Source: Candidatus Palauibacter poriticola (GTDB taxonomy: Bacteria; Gemmatimonadota; Gemmatimonadetes; Palauibacterales; Palauibacteraceae). Taken from it: a stretch of 64,000 nucleotides of DNA. The first letter of the stretch is position 1; each line of letters begins with the position of its first letter. The notes under the pieces are model-generated. The model saw only the letters and a list, made by a program, of their open reading frames with translations. It had not been told where the DNA came from and ran no database searches. This document shows positions 45,056 to 54,000 of this stretch, one piece after another. Position numbers and translations under genes: made by a program. The DNA lies in NCBI GenBank assembly GCA_012270965.1, contig JAAXHJ010000048.1, forward strand, positions 47,887 to 111,886. The letters are read 5' to 3'.

Positions 45056-45925
45056 TCAATTCGAAGGCGGTACGAGCGCGATCGCGCGCAGGGGGCCACC
45101 CGATCCGCCCGAGATCTTCATCGGCAGGGCGATGACGGTCGCGCCGCGGGCCGGAAGGAGGTCGAGGTTGGTGAGATTCTCGAGGCCGGGCGCGTTCGCT
45201 GCGGCGACGATCCGATGGACGATGAAATCGGTGGAGGCCCCGTAGTCGATGGAAGCGACATCGGCTCCGAGGGCCGCGGCCCCGCGCTCCTCGACCAGGA
45301 GGCGCGCGGCGGCCTCGCCGTAGCTCGGAAAGTGGAGTTGCGACGCATCCCCCGGCGTGTCGTCGCCGAGGTACGAGAGGGCGTCGGGCCAGCGCGCGCT
45401 CCATCCCGTTCGGAGGAGAACGAGGCTCCCGGTCTCGATCGGACCGTGCTTCGCCTCGTGCGCCTCGACATCGGCCACGGTCAGCCGATAGTCGGCAGTC
45501 TCGGCCGCCTGCGCGGTAATATCGATCACGACCGCCGGGCCGACGAGCCGCCTGAGCGGGATCGACGCGACGTCGGGTCCTCCCTCGAGGAAATGGATGG
45601 GGGCATCGATGTGGGTGCCGCCGTGCTCGGCCGTGGCCAGGGAGTAGGCGGAGTAGAAGTAGCCGCCCTCGGTCTCGCCAAAGGCGAGTTCCTCCAGCGA
45701 GAACCCCGCGGTGTCCGTCGGCCAGTAGACGGTCTCGTCGCTGAAGGTGTGGCTGAGGTCAACGAGATCGTAGGCCGCCAGATCGAGGGGGCCCGGGGCT
45801 TCGCCATCCGAGTCTTCCGAGGTGGCCGGTGCGTCGCCGGGCGTCTCCACCCAGACCGAACAGGCCGCCGCCGCGCACCCGAGGAGGGCGGCCGCCGCCG
45901 CGCGTGAAAGCTCCGAGATCGCCAT
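45056..45925 (-). CDS. Cyclase-family hydrolase lipoprotein (kynurenine-formamidase-like)
   Basis: A 289-residue protein of the cyclase/kynurenine formamidase (KynB-like) family. The zinc-site motif HGGTHIDAPIHF is present, together with HTFSDETVYWP and TGSLVLLRTGW. Members hydrolyse N-formylkynurenine or cyclise isatin-like substrates; the true substrate is unknown. A lipobox at LGCAAAACS suggests membrane anchoring, unusual for KynB. ATG with AAGGGAGA upstream. It is divergent from the sigma factor gene. Confidence 0.82.
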   Translation of the reverse strand: MAISELSRAAAAALLGCAAAACSVWVETPGDAPATSEDSDGEAPGPLDLAAYDLVDLSHTFSDETVYWPTDTAGFSLEELAFGETEGGYFYSAYSLATAEHGGTHIDAPIHFLEGGPDVASIPLRRLVGPAVVIDITAQAAETADYRLTVADVEAHEAKHGPIETGSLVLLRTGWSARWPDALSYLGDDTPGDASQLHFPSYGEAAARLLVEERGAAALGADVASIDYGASTDFIVHRIVAAANAPGLENLTNLDLLPARGATVIALPMKISGGSGGPLRAIALVPPSN

Positions 45926-45970
45926 GACTCTTCTCCCTTCCCTCCTCGGCCAGTCCGGGGCGGGCGTGAT

Positions 45971-46080
45971 CGTCGGCCTCCGTGCCGCCCGGACCCTGAA
46001 AGCCGCGTCGCCGGCCTCGGCACCGCCCGGACGCTGAAGTGGCGTCGTCGGCCTCGGCACCGCCCGGACCTTGATAGTGG
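45971..46080 (+). repeat. Three ~37-bp tandem repeats in the divergent promoter region
   Basis: Units at about 45971-46005, 46006-46042 and 46043-46080 share CGGCCTCGGCACCGCCCGGA and CTGAAGTGGCGTC. They sit between the divergent cyclase and sigma-factor starts, the place where an operator array could be; the sequence is GC-rich with imperfect units. No inverted symmetry inside a unit is obvious. Confidence 0.65.
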
Positions 46081-46139
46081 CGACTCGCCGGTGGCGAAGC
46101 GAGGTTCGCGGAGCCCCACCGTGACCCTCAAGCCCCTCC

Positions 46140-46163
46140 AACCTTCCGGACGCAGGGCGCGTC
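46140..46163 (+). promoter_or_regulatory. Possible ECF-type promoter before the sigma factor
   Basis: AAC at 46140-46142 and CGTC at 46160-46163 with a 17-base spacer, and the GTG start 31 bases on. This is the spacing of ECF (-35 GAAC, -10 CGTC) promoters and would fit autoregulation, but the match is short. Confidence 0.25.
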
Positions 46164-46194
46164 TCAAGATCGTAACGGGAACGCGGACCAGGAC

Positions 46195-46776
46195 GTGATC
46201 GAACCGAACGGCAAATCCCGGGAGCACGGGCCGCACGCGCGGGCGGAGGGGCAACTGTCCGCCGGCGTCGGGGCGGACGTGCGGGCGGCGGCGTTCGGGG
46301 ATGCCGAGGCGTTCGAGCGCATCTACCGCGCCCACGTGTCTCGGGTCCATGGGCTCGCGTGCCGAATGGCCGGGAGCGAACGGGCCGACGAACTCACGCA
46401 GGATGTGTTCGTGCGGGCGTGGGAGAAGCTCGGGACGTTCCGCGGCGAGTCGGCCTTCAGTTCGTGGCTGTACCGGTTGGCGGTGAACCTCCTGTGCAGC
46501 CGGCTGCGGGCCCTGAAGCTGCAGAGGGAACGGGAGACGGCCAACGAGATTCCCCTGGCCGCGGCCCGGGCGCGGCACGACAGCATCGAGATCCGCCTCG
46601 ACTTCGAGGTCGCTCTCGAACGGCTCCCGGATGGGGCGCGCGAGGTCTTCGTCCTGCACGACATCGAGGGATACAAGCACCGCGAGATCGCGCAGCGGAT
46701 GGACATCACGTCCGGCACATCCAAGTCCCAGTTGCACCGGGCGCGGATGATTCTGAGACGGCACTTGGACTGGTAG
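46195..46776 (+). CDS. ECF-like RNA polymerase sigma factor
   Basis: A 193-residue sigma-70 family factor. Sigma-2 region: YRAHVSRVHGLACRMAGSERADELTQDVFVRAWEK. Sigma-4 region: LERLPDGAREVFVLHDIEGYKHREIAQRMDITSGTSKSQLHRAR. Length and domain layout fit ECF sigma factors. GTG start. The anti-sigma factor follows eight bases after the stop, and the two DUF4097-like genes follow, so its regulon likely includes this operon. The N-terminus is a disordered, His/Gly-rich stretch of 25 residues. Confidence 0.9.
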   Translation: MIEPNGKSREHGPHARAEGQLSAGVGADVRAAAFGDAEAFERIYRAHVSRVHGLACRMAGSERADELTQDVFVRAWEKLGTFRGESAFSSWLYRLAVNLLCSRLRALKLQRERETANEIPLAAARARHDSIEIRLDFEVALERLPDGAREVFVLHDIEGYKHREIAQRMDITSGTSKSQLHRARMILRRHLDW

Positions 46777-46784
46777 TTGGGCCG

Positions 46785-47594
46785 ATGACAGATCGAAGAC
46801 AGCGGAAGGATCGCTTTCGGGACCGTCTTTCGGAGTACCTCGACGGCAACCTCGGCGTCGAGGAGGAGGTCCTGCTCGAGCAGCACCTGGAGCGCTGCGA
46901 CGACTGCGCCCGGACCCTCGTGGGACTCGAGGCCGTGGTGGAGCGGGCCGCCCGGCTCGGGCCGCGCGAACCGGTCGAGGACCTTTGGCCCGGCATCGCG
47001 GCGCGGATCGGCACCCGAACCGCCAGTCTGGCGGGGGTGACGCCCGACACCTCCGACCCGCCGGCCCGGCGTAGGCGACCCGCTCGGCACGGGCCGCCCG
47101 CGCGGCGCTCGCCGTCCGCCCGCCGCATCGCGCGTTTCACGCCGCAGCTCGCGGCCGGCATCGCGCTGGTGTGGCTTTCCGCGGCCCTCGTGTGGACGGC
47201 CGTGGCGCGGGATGACACGGCCGTGGCGCGGGACGACGTCGAGGGGAGCCCGGGCACGGCGGGCGCCTCCCCCGGGCTCGGCGCTCCGTCGCTCCTGCTG
47301 CCGGCCGCGCAAGACGCCTCGACGCTGGAGGGCGGAGGATCGAGCGCCGAGGAATACGCCCGCCTGATCGCCGAACTCGAACGCGTGCTTTTCGACTCGG
47401 AGCGGCCGCTGCCGCCGGAGACCGTGGCGCGCGTCCGCCGCGCTCTCGTGACGATCGACCGGGCGATCGAGGACGCGCGCGCGGCGCTGCTCGAGCTGCC
47501 CGACGACCCCTACATACGGCAACACATGGAGAACACAATGCGACGCAAGTCGGAGTTTCTCGCCCACGCCGTGCAGCTCGCGGCGGCACGCTGA
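46785..47594 (+). CDS. Zinc-finger anti-sigma factor
   Basis: A 269-residue membrane-spanning regulator. An N-terminal anti-sigma zinc-finger domain has H34-x3-C38-x2-C41 (HLERCDDC), which binds and holds the sigma factor. A transmembrane helix lies at about residues 128-147 (LAAGIALVWLSAALVWTAVA). A helical extracytoplasmic part follows (SSAEEYARLIAELERVLF). It likely releases the sigma factor on envelope signals. The stop overlaps the start of the next gene by one base (TGATG). Confidence 0.87.
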   Translation: MTDRRQRKDRFRDRLSEYLDGNLGVEEEVLLEQHLERCDDCARTLVGLEAVVERAARLGPREPVEDLWPGIAARIGTRTASLAGVTPDTSDPPARRRRPARHGPPARRSPSARRIARFTPQLAAGIALVWLSAALVWTAVARDDTAVARDDVEGSPGTAGASPGLGAPSLLLPAAQDASTLEGGGSSAEEYARLIAELERVLFDSERPLPPETVARVRRALVTIDRAIEDARAALLELPDDPYIRQHMENTMRRKSEFLAHAVQLAAAR

Positions 47595-48445
47595 TGGTTC
47601 CGGCGACGGTCTTGCTGGCGGCTCTCGGGGCGGCGGGGCCCGGCGCGCGCGATACGACATTCGTCGTACCCGAGGGCGCGCGCATCGAGATCGAACACCG
47701 CGAGGGAGATATCCGCGTGATGGGTGCGGGCGGCCGTGAGGCGCGCGTCGTGCTCGACGACGATGACGGCGGGATTCGCGTGCAGTCCTCGGGCGGGACG
47801 ATTCGGCTCGGCACAAGCCCGAATGGAGACGGCGCGGACTTCCTCATCTGGCTTCCTGAGGACGTCGACGTAAGCGTGGTCGGACACGAGGGCGACGTCA
47901 CGGTCGCCGGCGCCGTCCGCGGCGCGGTGGCCGTGAGGACGGCCGACGGAGACGTGGAGATCGACGGCGCCGCCAGCGCCAGCGTCGCCACTCTGGACGG
48001 CGACGTGACGATATCGAATGCCGGATCCGCGACGGTCAGCGTGACGGACGGCGACGTGTGGCTCGATCAGGTCGCCGGGGGCATGAGCGTCAGCGGCATC
48101 GACGCCGACATCGTCGTCACGAACGCCGATACGCGCTCCATCTCGGCCGCCACGGTGGACGGCGACATTTGGTACGACGGTGTCCTTCACGCCGACGGCA
48201 GCTACTCGCTCAGCACTCACGACGGCGATGTGACGTTCGCCGTCCCCGAGAACGCCGGCGCCCGCATCTCCGTGTCCACCTTCGACGGAGAACTCGTGCC
48301 CTCCTTCCCCGTCCAGTTTCAGGGAGGCAGCCTGCGGGGGGGACAGTTCACCTTGGGCGACGGAGCGGCCAGCGTGACGTTGAAATCCTTCGACGGAGAC
48401 ATCCTCCTCATCCGGCCGGGGGAGCGTACCCCCGACCTCGAATAG
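47594..48445 (+). CDS. DUF4097-like beta-repeat protein
   Basis: A 283-residue protein of strand-turn repeats with consensus DGDV (EGDIRVMG, GDVTVAGAV, DGDVEIDGA, DGDVTISNA, DGDVWLDQV), forming a parallel beta-helix, the DUF4097 pattern. A weak N-terminal signal peptide (LLAALGAAGPGA) suggests export. Function unknown; families of this kind often sit next to sigma/anti-sigma pairs, as here. ATG overlaps the anti-sigma stop by one base. Confidence 0.78.
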   Translation: MVPATVLLAALGAAGPGARDTTFVVPEGARIEIEHREGDIRVMGAGGREARVVLDDDDGGIRVQSSGGTIRLGTSPNGDGADFLIWLPEDVDVSVVGHEGDVTVAGAVRGAVAVRTADGDVEIDGAASASVATLDGDVTISNAGSATVSVTDGDVWLDQVAGGMSVSGIDADIVVTNADTRSISAATVDGDIWYDGVLHADGSYSLSTHDGDVTFAVPENAGARISVSTFDGELVPSFPVQFQGGSLRGGQFTLGDGAASVTLKSFDGDILLIRPGERTPDLE

Positions 48446-48479
48446 CGACGAACCCACAAGACAGATCGGGAGCAGCGTG

Positions 48480-49265
48480 ATGCGGAACACAGCGCGACAA
48501 CTCGCCGCGGCGGCGGCATGGCTGGTGTGCTTGGGGGCGGCGGAAGCACGGGCCCAGGACTTCGAGTGGCAGGGGTCGGTGGATCGCGGAGACGCGATCA
48601 CGATCCGGGGCGTGAACGGCTCCGTGGTGGCGAGCGCGGCAAGCGGCAGCCAAGTCCAGGTCCGGGCCACGAAGGAATGGGATGACGACGATCCGGACTC
48701 GGTCCGCATCGAGGTGGTCGAGGACTCGCGGGGTGTGCTGGTCTGCGCCGTCTATCCGTCGAGGCCCGGGCGCGACCCGAACCGCTGCGGGCGGGGCGAT
48801 GACTACGAGATGAGCGTCCGCAACAACGATGTGAAGGTACACTTCACGGTCGAGGTTCCGGCCGGCGTCGAACTCGAGGCCCGGACGGTGAACGGGGAGA
48901 TCGAGGCGCGGGGGATCGCCGATGAGGTGGAGGCCCGGACCGTGAACGGCGGCATCGCGGTGGAGGGCAACGGTCCGGTGTCCGCGCAGACCGTGAACGG
49001 ATCGATCGAGGCCCGGCTGGGGGGCGAGATTGCCGAGGACCTTCGCTTCAAGACGGTGAACGGAGGAATCCGGCTGGTGCTCCCGAACGGCACTGACGCC
49101 GACGTCGACATTCGGACGGTCAACGGCGCCATCGACACGGAGTTTCCTCTTATCATCCGCGGGCGCTGGGGACCCAAGTCTGCCTCCGGCGAGATCGGCG
49201 CGGGCGGACCGGAAATCGAGGTGAGCACCGTGAACGGGAGCATCGCCCTCGTCCGCGCGGGCTGA
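48480..49265 (+). CDS. DUF4097-like protein with TVNG repeats
   Basis: A 261-residue exported protein with signal peptide ending ARAQ. It has a beta-helix-like region in which the tetrapeptide TVNG repeats at near-regular spacing (ARTVNGEIEARG, ARTVNGGIAVEG, AQTVNGSIEA, FKTVNGGIRL, IRTVNGAIDTEF, VSTVNGSIAL). The regular spacing fits one coil per repeat. The neighbouring protein has the same style with DGDV, so these are probably duplicates that diverged. Start: ATG at 48480 (a GTG three bases before is an alternative); GGGAG lies upstream. Adjacent to the sigma operon, probably regulated by it. Downstream gene is convergent. Confidence 0.78.
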   Translation: MRNTARQLAAAAAWLVCLGAAEARAQDFEWQGSVDRGDAITIRGVNGSVVASAASGSQVQVRATKEWDDDDPDSVRIEVVEDSRGVLVCAVYPSRPGRDPNRCGRGDDYEMSVRNNDVKVHFTVEVPAGVELEARTVNGEIEARGIADEVEARTVNGGIAVEGNGPVSAQTVNGSIEARLGGEIAEDLRFKTVNGGIRLVLPNGTDADVDIRTVNGAIDTEFPLIIRGRWGPKSASGEIGAGGPEIEVSTVNGSIALVRAG

Positions 49266-49283
49266 ACCCGGACCTACCAGTCC

Positions 49284-50924
49284 TCAGCCGAGGGTCGTGG
49301 CGAACGTCGGTCTCCTGCGCTGCTGCGTGGCCTGCTCGTAGGCGTAGGCGATCCGCAGCAGCGTGGGCTCCGTCCAGGCCGGGCCGAAGAACGACACCCC
49401 CGCCGGAAGTCCGCGCACGAATCCCATCGGCACCGTGATGTCCGGATAGCCGGCGATCGCGGCGGGCGCGGCGGACGATCCCCCGTCGAGCCTGTCGCCC
49501 TTGATGTGGTCCGTCGGCCACGGGAGGTCGCGCGTCGGAGCGATGATCGCATCCAGCCCGTGCTCCCGCGCCAGGCGGTCGATCCCATCCTCCCGGTTCG
49601 CACGCTGAATGGTGGCGACGGCGTTCAGGTACTCGGGGTCCGTGAGCGGTCCCCTCGCCTGCGAGGCGATCAAGCGCTCCTGGCCGAAGTGCAGCATCTC
49701 CCGGTCGGCGTTGCGCTCGTTGAACTCGATGACCTCGGCGAGACTCCTCACGCGCGCGTCCGGACCCAGCCCCGCCAGATAGGCGTTGAGGCCGGCCTTG
49801 AACTCGTATTCCAGCAGGACGAGCGACAGCGGATCGTTCCAAGCCGCGGCGTCCATGTTGGCCGGATCGACGATGACGGCGCCTCCGGCCCGCATCGCCT
49901 CGATGGCCTCGTCGAAGAGTTCGAGCACGCGCGGGTCGAAGCCGGGGAAGCTGCGCACAACCCCGATGCGCGCGCCGCTCAGGCCGGCCGGGTCGAGGAA
50001 CCGCGTGTAGTCGGTGTGCGCGCGGCCCTCGCTCGCGGCGGTGGCGGGATCTCGCGGATCCACACCCGCGCAGGCGCCGAGCAGGGCGGCCGCGTCGGCG
50101 ACGGTCCGGCACATGGGTCCCGCCGTGTCCTGCGAATGGGAGATGGGGATGACGCCGGCCCGGCTCCACAGCCCGACCGTGGGCTTGATCCCCACGATTC
50201 CGTTGCTTGACGAGGGACACATGATGGATCCCCCCGTCTCCGTTCCCACCGTGAGCCCGCACAGGTTGGCCGAGGCGGCGACGCCCGACCCCGAACTCGA
50301 GCCGCACGGGTTCCGGTCGAGCGCGTAGGGGTTCCGGCACTGGCCGCCGCGCGCGCTCCAGCCGGAGGTCGCGCGCAGGCCCCGGAAGTACGCCCACTCG
50401 CTAAGGTTCGCCTTGGCGAGGATGACGGCCCCCGCCTCGCGCAGCCGGGCGGCCACGAACGAGTCCCGCGGCGGGATGGACCCCTCCAGCGCCAGCGAAC
50501 CCGCCGTCGTCGTCATCCGGTCGTGCGTGTCGATGTTGTCCTTGAGAGCGACCGGAATCCCGTGCAGCGGCCCGCGCACGTTCCCCGCCGCGCGTTCGGC
50601 GTCCAGTTCATCGGCGACGGCGAGCGCGTCGGGGTTCGTCTCGATAATCGAACGCAGTTCCGGTCCCTGTCCGTCCAGCGCCTCGATGCGTTCCAAGTAC
50701 AGCTCCGCGATCGAGCGGGCCGTGCGCTCGCCCGACGCCATGCTCGCCTGGAGTTCGTCGACGGTCACCTCGTCCAGTTCGAACGGCGGCACGGCCGTCG
50801 CGCCGCCCGCCTCCCCCGCCCCGGCGCCCGCCAAGTCCTCTTCGGGCGCGCAGCCCGAGGTGGCGGCCACGACGCCGAGTCCACCGGCGACGCCGGCCCC
50901 GATGAAGCCGCGACGATCCATCAT
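49284..50924 (-). CDS. Amidase signature enzyme, Tat lipoprotein
   Basis: A 546-residue amidase-signature hydrolase. The Ser-cisSer-Lys triad is visible as Lys in PVALKDNIDT, Ser in GSSSGSGVA and Ser in TETGGSI. The leader has RRGFIG, a Tat motif, and ATSGCAP, a lipobox. The enzyme cleaves a primary amide; candidates include aryl or peptide amides. The reading frame opens with two ATGs (50924, 50921). It is followed downstream by the DUF4097-like gene in the convergent orientation and preceded by a dispersed repeat. Confidence 0.9.
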   Translation of the reverse strand: MMDRRGFIGAGVAGGLGVVAATSGCAPEEDLAGAGAGEAGGATAVPPFELDEVTVDELQASMASGERTARSIAELYLERIEALDGQGPELRSIIETNPDALAVADELDAERAAGNVRGPLHGIPVALKDNIDTHDRMTTTAGSLALEGSIPPRDSFVAARLREAGAVILAKANLSEWAYFRGLRATSGWSARGGQCRNPYALDRNPCGSSSGSGVAASANLCGLTVGTETGGSIMCPSSSNGIVGIKPTVGLWSRAGVIPISHSQDTAGPMCRTVADAAALLGACAGVDPRDPATAASEGRAHTDYTRFLDPAGLSGARIGVVRSFPGFDPRVLELFDEAIEAMRAGGAVIVDPANMDAAAWNDPLSLVLLEYEFKAGLNAYLAGLGPDARVRSLAEVIEFNERNADREMLHFGQERLIASQARGPLTDPEYLNAVATIQRANREDGIDRLAREHGLDAIIAPTRDLPWPTDHIKGDRLDGGSSAAPAAIAGYPDITVPMGFVRGLPAGVSFFGPAWTEPTLLRIAYAYEQATQQRRRPTFATTLG

Positions 50925-50950
50925 CTCGATCCCTCCGTTTCCGCGCCGCC

Positions 50951-51043
50951 TCTAGCCGCCCGCGGCGGAACCCCGCAGCGTTCGAGCGACGCCGCATTCC
51001 GCCTGAAAGCTGCGCCGACGCGGGTTCCGCCGCGGACTGCTAC
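50951..51043. repeat. Dispersed palindromic repeat, copy F (longest, both arms)
   Basis: A ~93-bp imperfect palindrome. Left arm TAGCCGCCCGCGGCGGAACC at 50953-50972, centre GCGTTCGAGCGACGCCGC with mirror TTCCGCCTGAAAGCTGC, right arm GACGCGGGTTCCGCCGCGGA before CTGCTA. The right arm on the minus strand begins with the TAG stop of the VPS10-like gene (51040-51042). Confidence 0.7.
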
Positions 51044-54000
51044 GGGGCGTCGTCCGTGATGATGAGCATGCCGAGGCCGCGCAGCGTCTCGTTGAGCGCC
51101 GCGACGTCCGTTCGCACCAGCTCCTCGAGTTCGGCCAGGTGCGCCTCGAGCTGCTCGCGGAGCAGCGCCTTCACCTCCACCTGCTGGTCCGTGGGCCGAA
51201 AGTCCGCGATCGCCAGCGCGCCGACCAGGTAGCCGAGCTTCTGGAGGAGCCGCGCCTCGAACCGCACGCCGTCCTGGCCCTGGCCCGTGAGCCGCAGGTC
51301 GACCATCGTCTCCTGCAACTCGACCAGCTTCTGCCGCAGATCCTCGACCGACGCGGAGAGATCCTCGTCCTCCGCGAACCGCGACAGCGTTCCGAGCTGG
51401 ACACGCATCGCCTCCACGCGGTGCACGGCCTCGCCGGCCCGCACGACATCCTCCCGCACCTCTCGAATGAACGCGAGCTGCTCGGCGATGTCCGCCTCCG
51501 TCCCCCCCGAATGCGGGTCCTTGAGCACGGTCAGCGGCTGTTCGTGCGTCGCCCCATCCACCGTGAGACGCACCGTGTATCCTCCCGGCGGCATCAGAAC
51601 AGAAATCTGCGCCCCGCCCGGCGCCGGCCGTCCGTCATCCCCGACCTCGATGTGCTCCGCGTACCGGGGCGGCGTGAGCATCCGGATCGGCTCGTTGGGT
51701 TCGTCCCGCAAGTCCCAATGGATCCGGTTCACGCCCGCGCGGTTCGGTCCCTCGAGCGTACGCACGACCGTCCCCGACCCGTCGAGGACCTTGATCGTGG
51801 GAGTCTCGGAAGCCGCCGCCGCGAGCCAGTAGTTGAGCGAGGCCCCGTACTCCGGATCCTCCCCGATCGTGGGGTCGTCGTACGGAATCGAGGGGGGCGT
51901 GATGGGGCGGAAGCGGTAGGCATCGCGCGGCGCGAACAGGTGCGAGGCCGACGCCAGCACGTCCGGCGTCAACTGCTGGAGCGGCGACAGGTCGTCGAAG
52001 ATCCAGAACCCGCGCCCGTACGTGCCCACGACGAGGTCGCTGAAGTGCTCCTGGACCACGATCCCCGACACCGGGGCCGCGGGCAGGTTGTTCTGCAGCG
52101 GCCGCCACTCGTCGCCGCCGTTGAACGAGACGTAGAGGGCGTTCTCCGTCCCCGCGTAGAGGAGGCCCGGCCGTACCGGGTCCTCCACAATGACCTTCGT
52201 GTAGCTCAGCATGTTGGGCGGGATCCCGTCGGTGATCTTCTCCCACGAGACGCCGAAATCGCGCGTCCAGTAGAGGTGTGGATCGCGGATGTTGACCTGG
52301 TGGCCGTCCGCCGCGATGTAGGCGGTGCCCGCGTCGTAGCGCGAGGGGGCGATGCTGCGCACGGCGATCCACTCCGGCAGCCCGTCGACGTTGCCGGTCA
52401 CGTCCGTCCAGTTCGCGCCGCCGTCGCGCGTGATGTGGAGTCGGCCGTCGTTCGTGCCCGCCCAGATGAGGCCCGGCTCGATGGGCGACTCCGCGATCCC
52501 GAACACGGTGCCCGCGTACTCCACGCCGATGTTGTCGCCCGTGAGTCCGCCCGACAGGCCCATGCGGCTTTGGTCGTTCAGCGTCAGGTCCGGGCTGATG
52601 ACCTCCCAGCTCTGGCCGCGGTTCCGGGTGCGGTGCACGTGCTGGCTCCCCACGTAGACCGTCTCGTTGTCGTGCGGGGAGATGTGGACCGGCGCGTCCC
52701 ACACGAAGCGGTAGCGCACGCCCGACGCCGCCCCCCGGCTCTGCTCGGGCCACACCTCGACGGCGCGGTACTGCCGCCGCTCCTCTTCGTAGCGGACGAC
52801 GATCCCTCCCACCATCCCCGACCCCGAGGCGGAGGACCACACGATGTTCGGATCGGTCGGGTCCGGCGTGGCCCAGCCGCTCTCGCCGCCTCCCACGTGG
52901 TGCCACATGCCGCGCGGGATGTGGTTGATGCCTCGCACGCCGAGGATCCGGCTGTTACTGGGGCCGCGGTAGGTCGGCTCATCCTGCTTGTTCCCGAGCA
53001 CGTTGTAGGGGACCGCGTTGTCCACCGTCACGTGGTACATCTGAGCGTTCGTGAGCCGCTGCCGGAACCACGTCTTCGTGCGGTTGATCGAAATCGAGAG
53101 GCCCTGGTCGTGCGCCACGATCATGCGGTCCGGGTTCGTGGGGTCGATCCACATGTCGTGATGGTCGCCGCCGGGCGCGCGCGGGCGCGGCGTCACGTCC
53201 AGCGTGCGCCCTCCGTCCGTCGACACCGTGAACGACGCGGTGAGGAAGTAGGCCTCATCCTCGTCGTCGGGCGAGATCACGACGCGCGAGTAGTAGTGCG
53301 GCCGCCCCATCGCGTTCCGGTTGCGGGTGATGAGCGTCCACGTGCGGCCCCCATCCTCGGAGCGCCACAACTGGCCGTCCTCCGTGGGCTCGCCGTTCCA
53401 CGGAATCCCATCTCCCGTCTCCAGCATCGCGTACACGCGCTGCGGGTTCGAGGGCGCGACCGCCACCGCCACCTTGCCGACCGGCTTCTTCGGCAGGCCG
53501 ATCGCGTTGTCCGGCCCGTTCAGCTTCTCCCACGTGTCCCCGCCGTCGCGCGACACGTGCAGGCCGCCGCCCGGACCGCCGCTCGTGCGCCCCCAGGTGT
53601 GGATCTCGAGCTGCCAAGTGCCCGCGAAGAGGACGCGTGGATTCGACGGATCCATTGCGATGTCCGAGCACCCCGTGTCCTCGTCGATGAAGAGGACGTG
53701 CTCCCAGCTCTCGCCCCCGTCCATCGTCCGGAACACGCCCCGCTCCGGCTGCGGCCCGTAGGAGTGGCCCAGCGCGCACACGAAGACGATGTTCGGATTC
53801 GTGGGATGGATGACGAGGCGCGGGATCCGTCCCGTGGGTTCGAGGCCCATGAGGGTCCACGTCTCCCCCGCGTCCGTCGACTTGTAGACGCCCTGCCCGA
53901 TGGAGATGTGGCTCCGGATCTTCCCCTCCCCCGTCCCCGTCCAGACGATGTTGGGATCGGTGGGAGAGACGGCGAGCGACCCGATCGACTGCACCGGCTG

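Noticed and set aside
15361..46080. Short tandem repeats as CRISPR arrays
   Set aside because: Units are 11-37 bp and directly joined or barely spaced, with no unique spacers and no cas genes.
38388..51043. Palindromic repeats as integron attC sites
   Set aside because: The size and position at gene ends fit loosely, but I see no GTTRRRY-type core sites, no gene cassettes in one orientation and no integrase.
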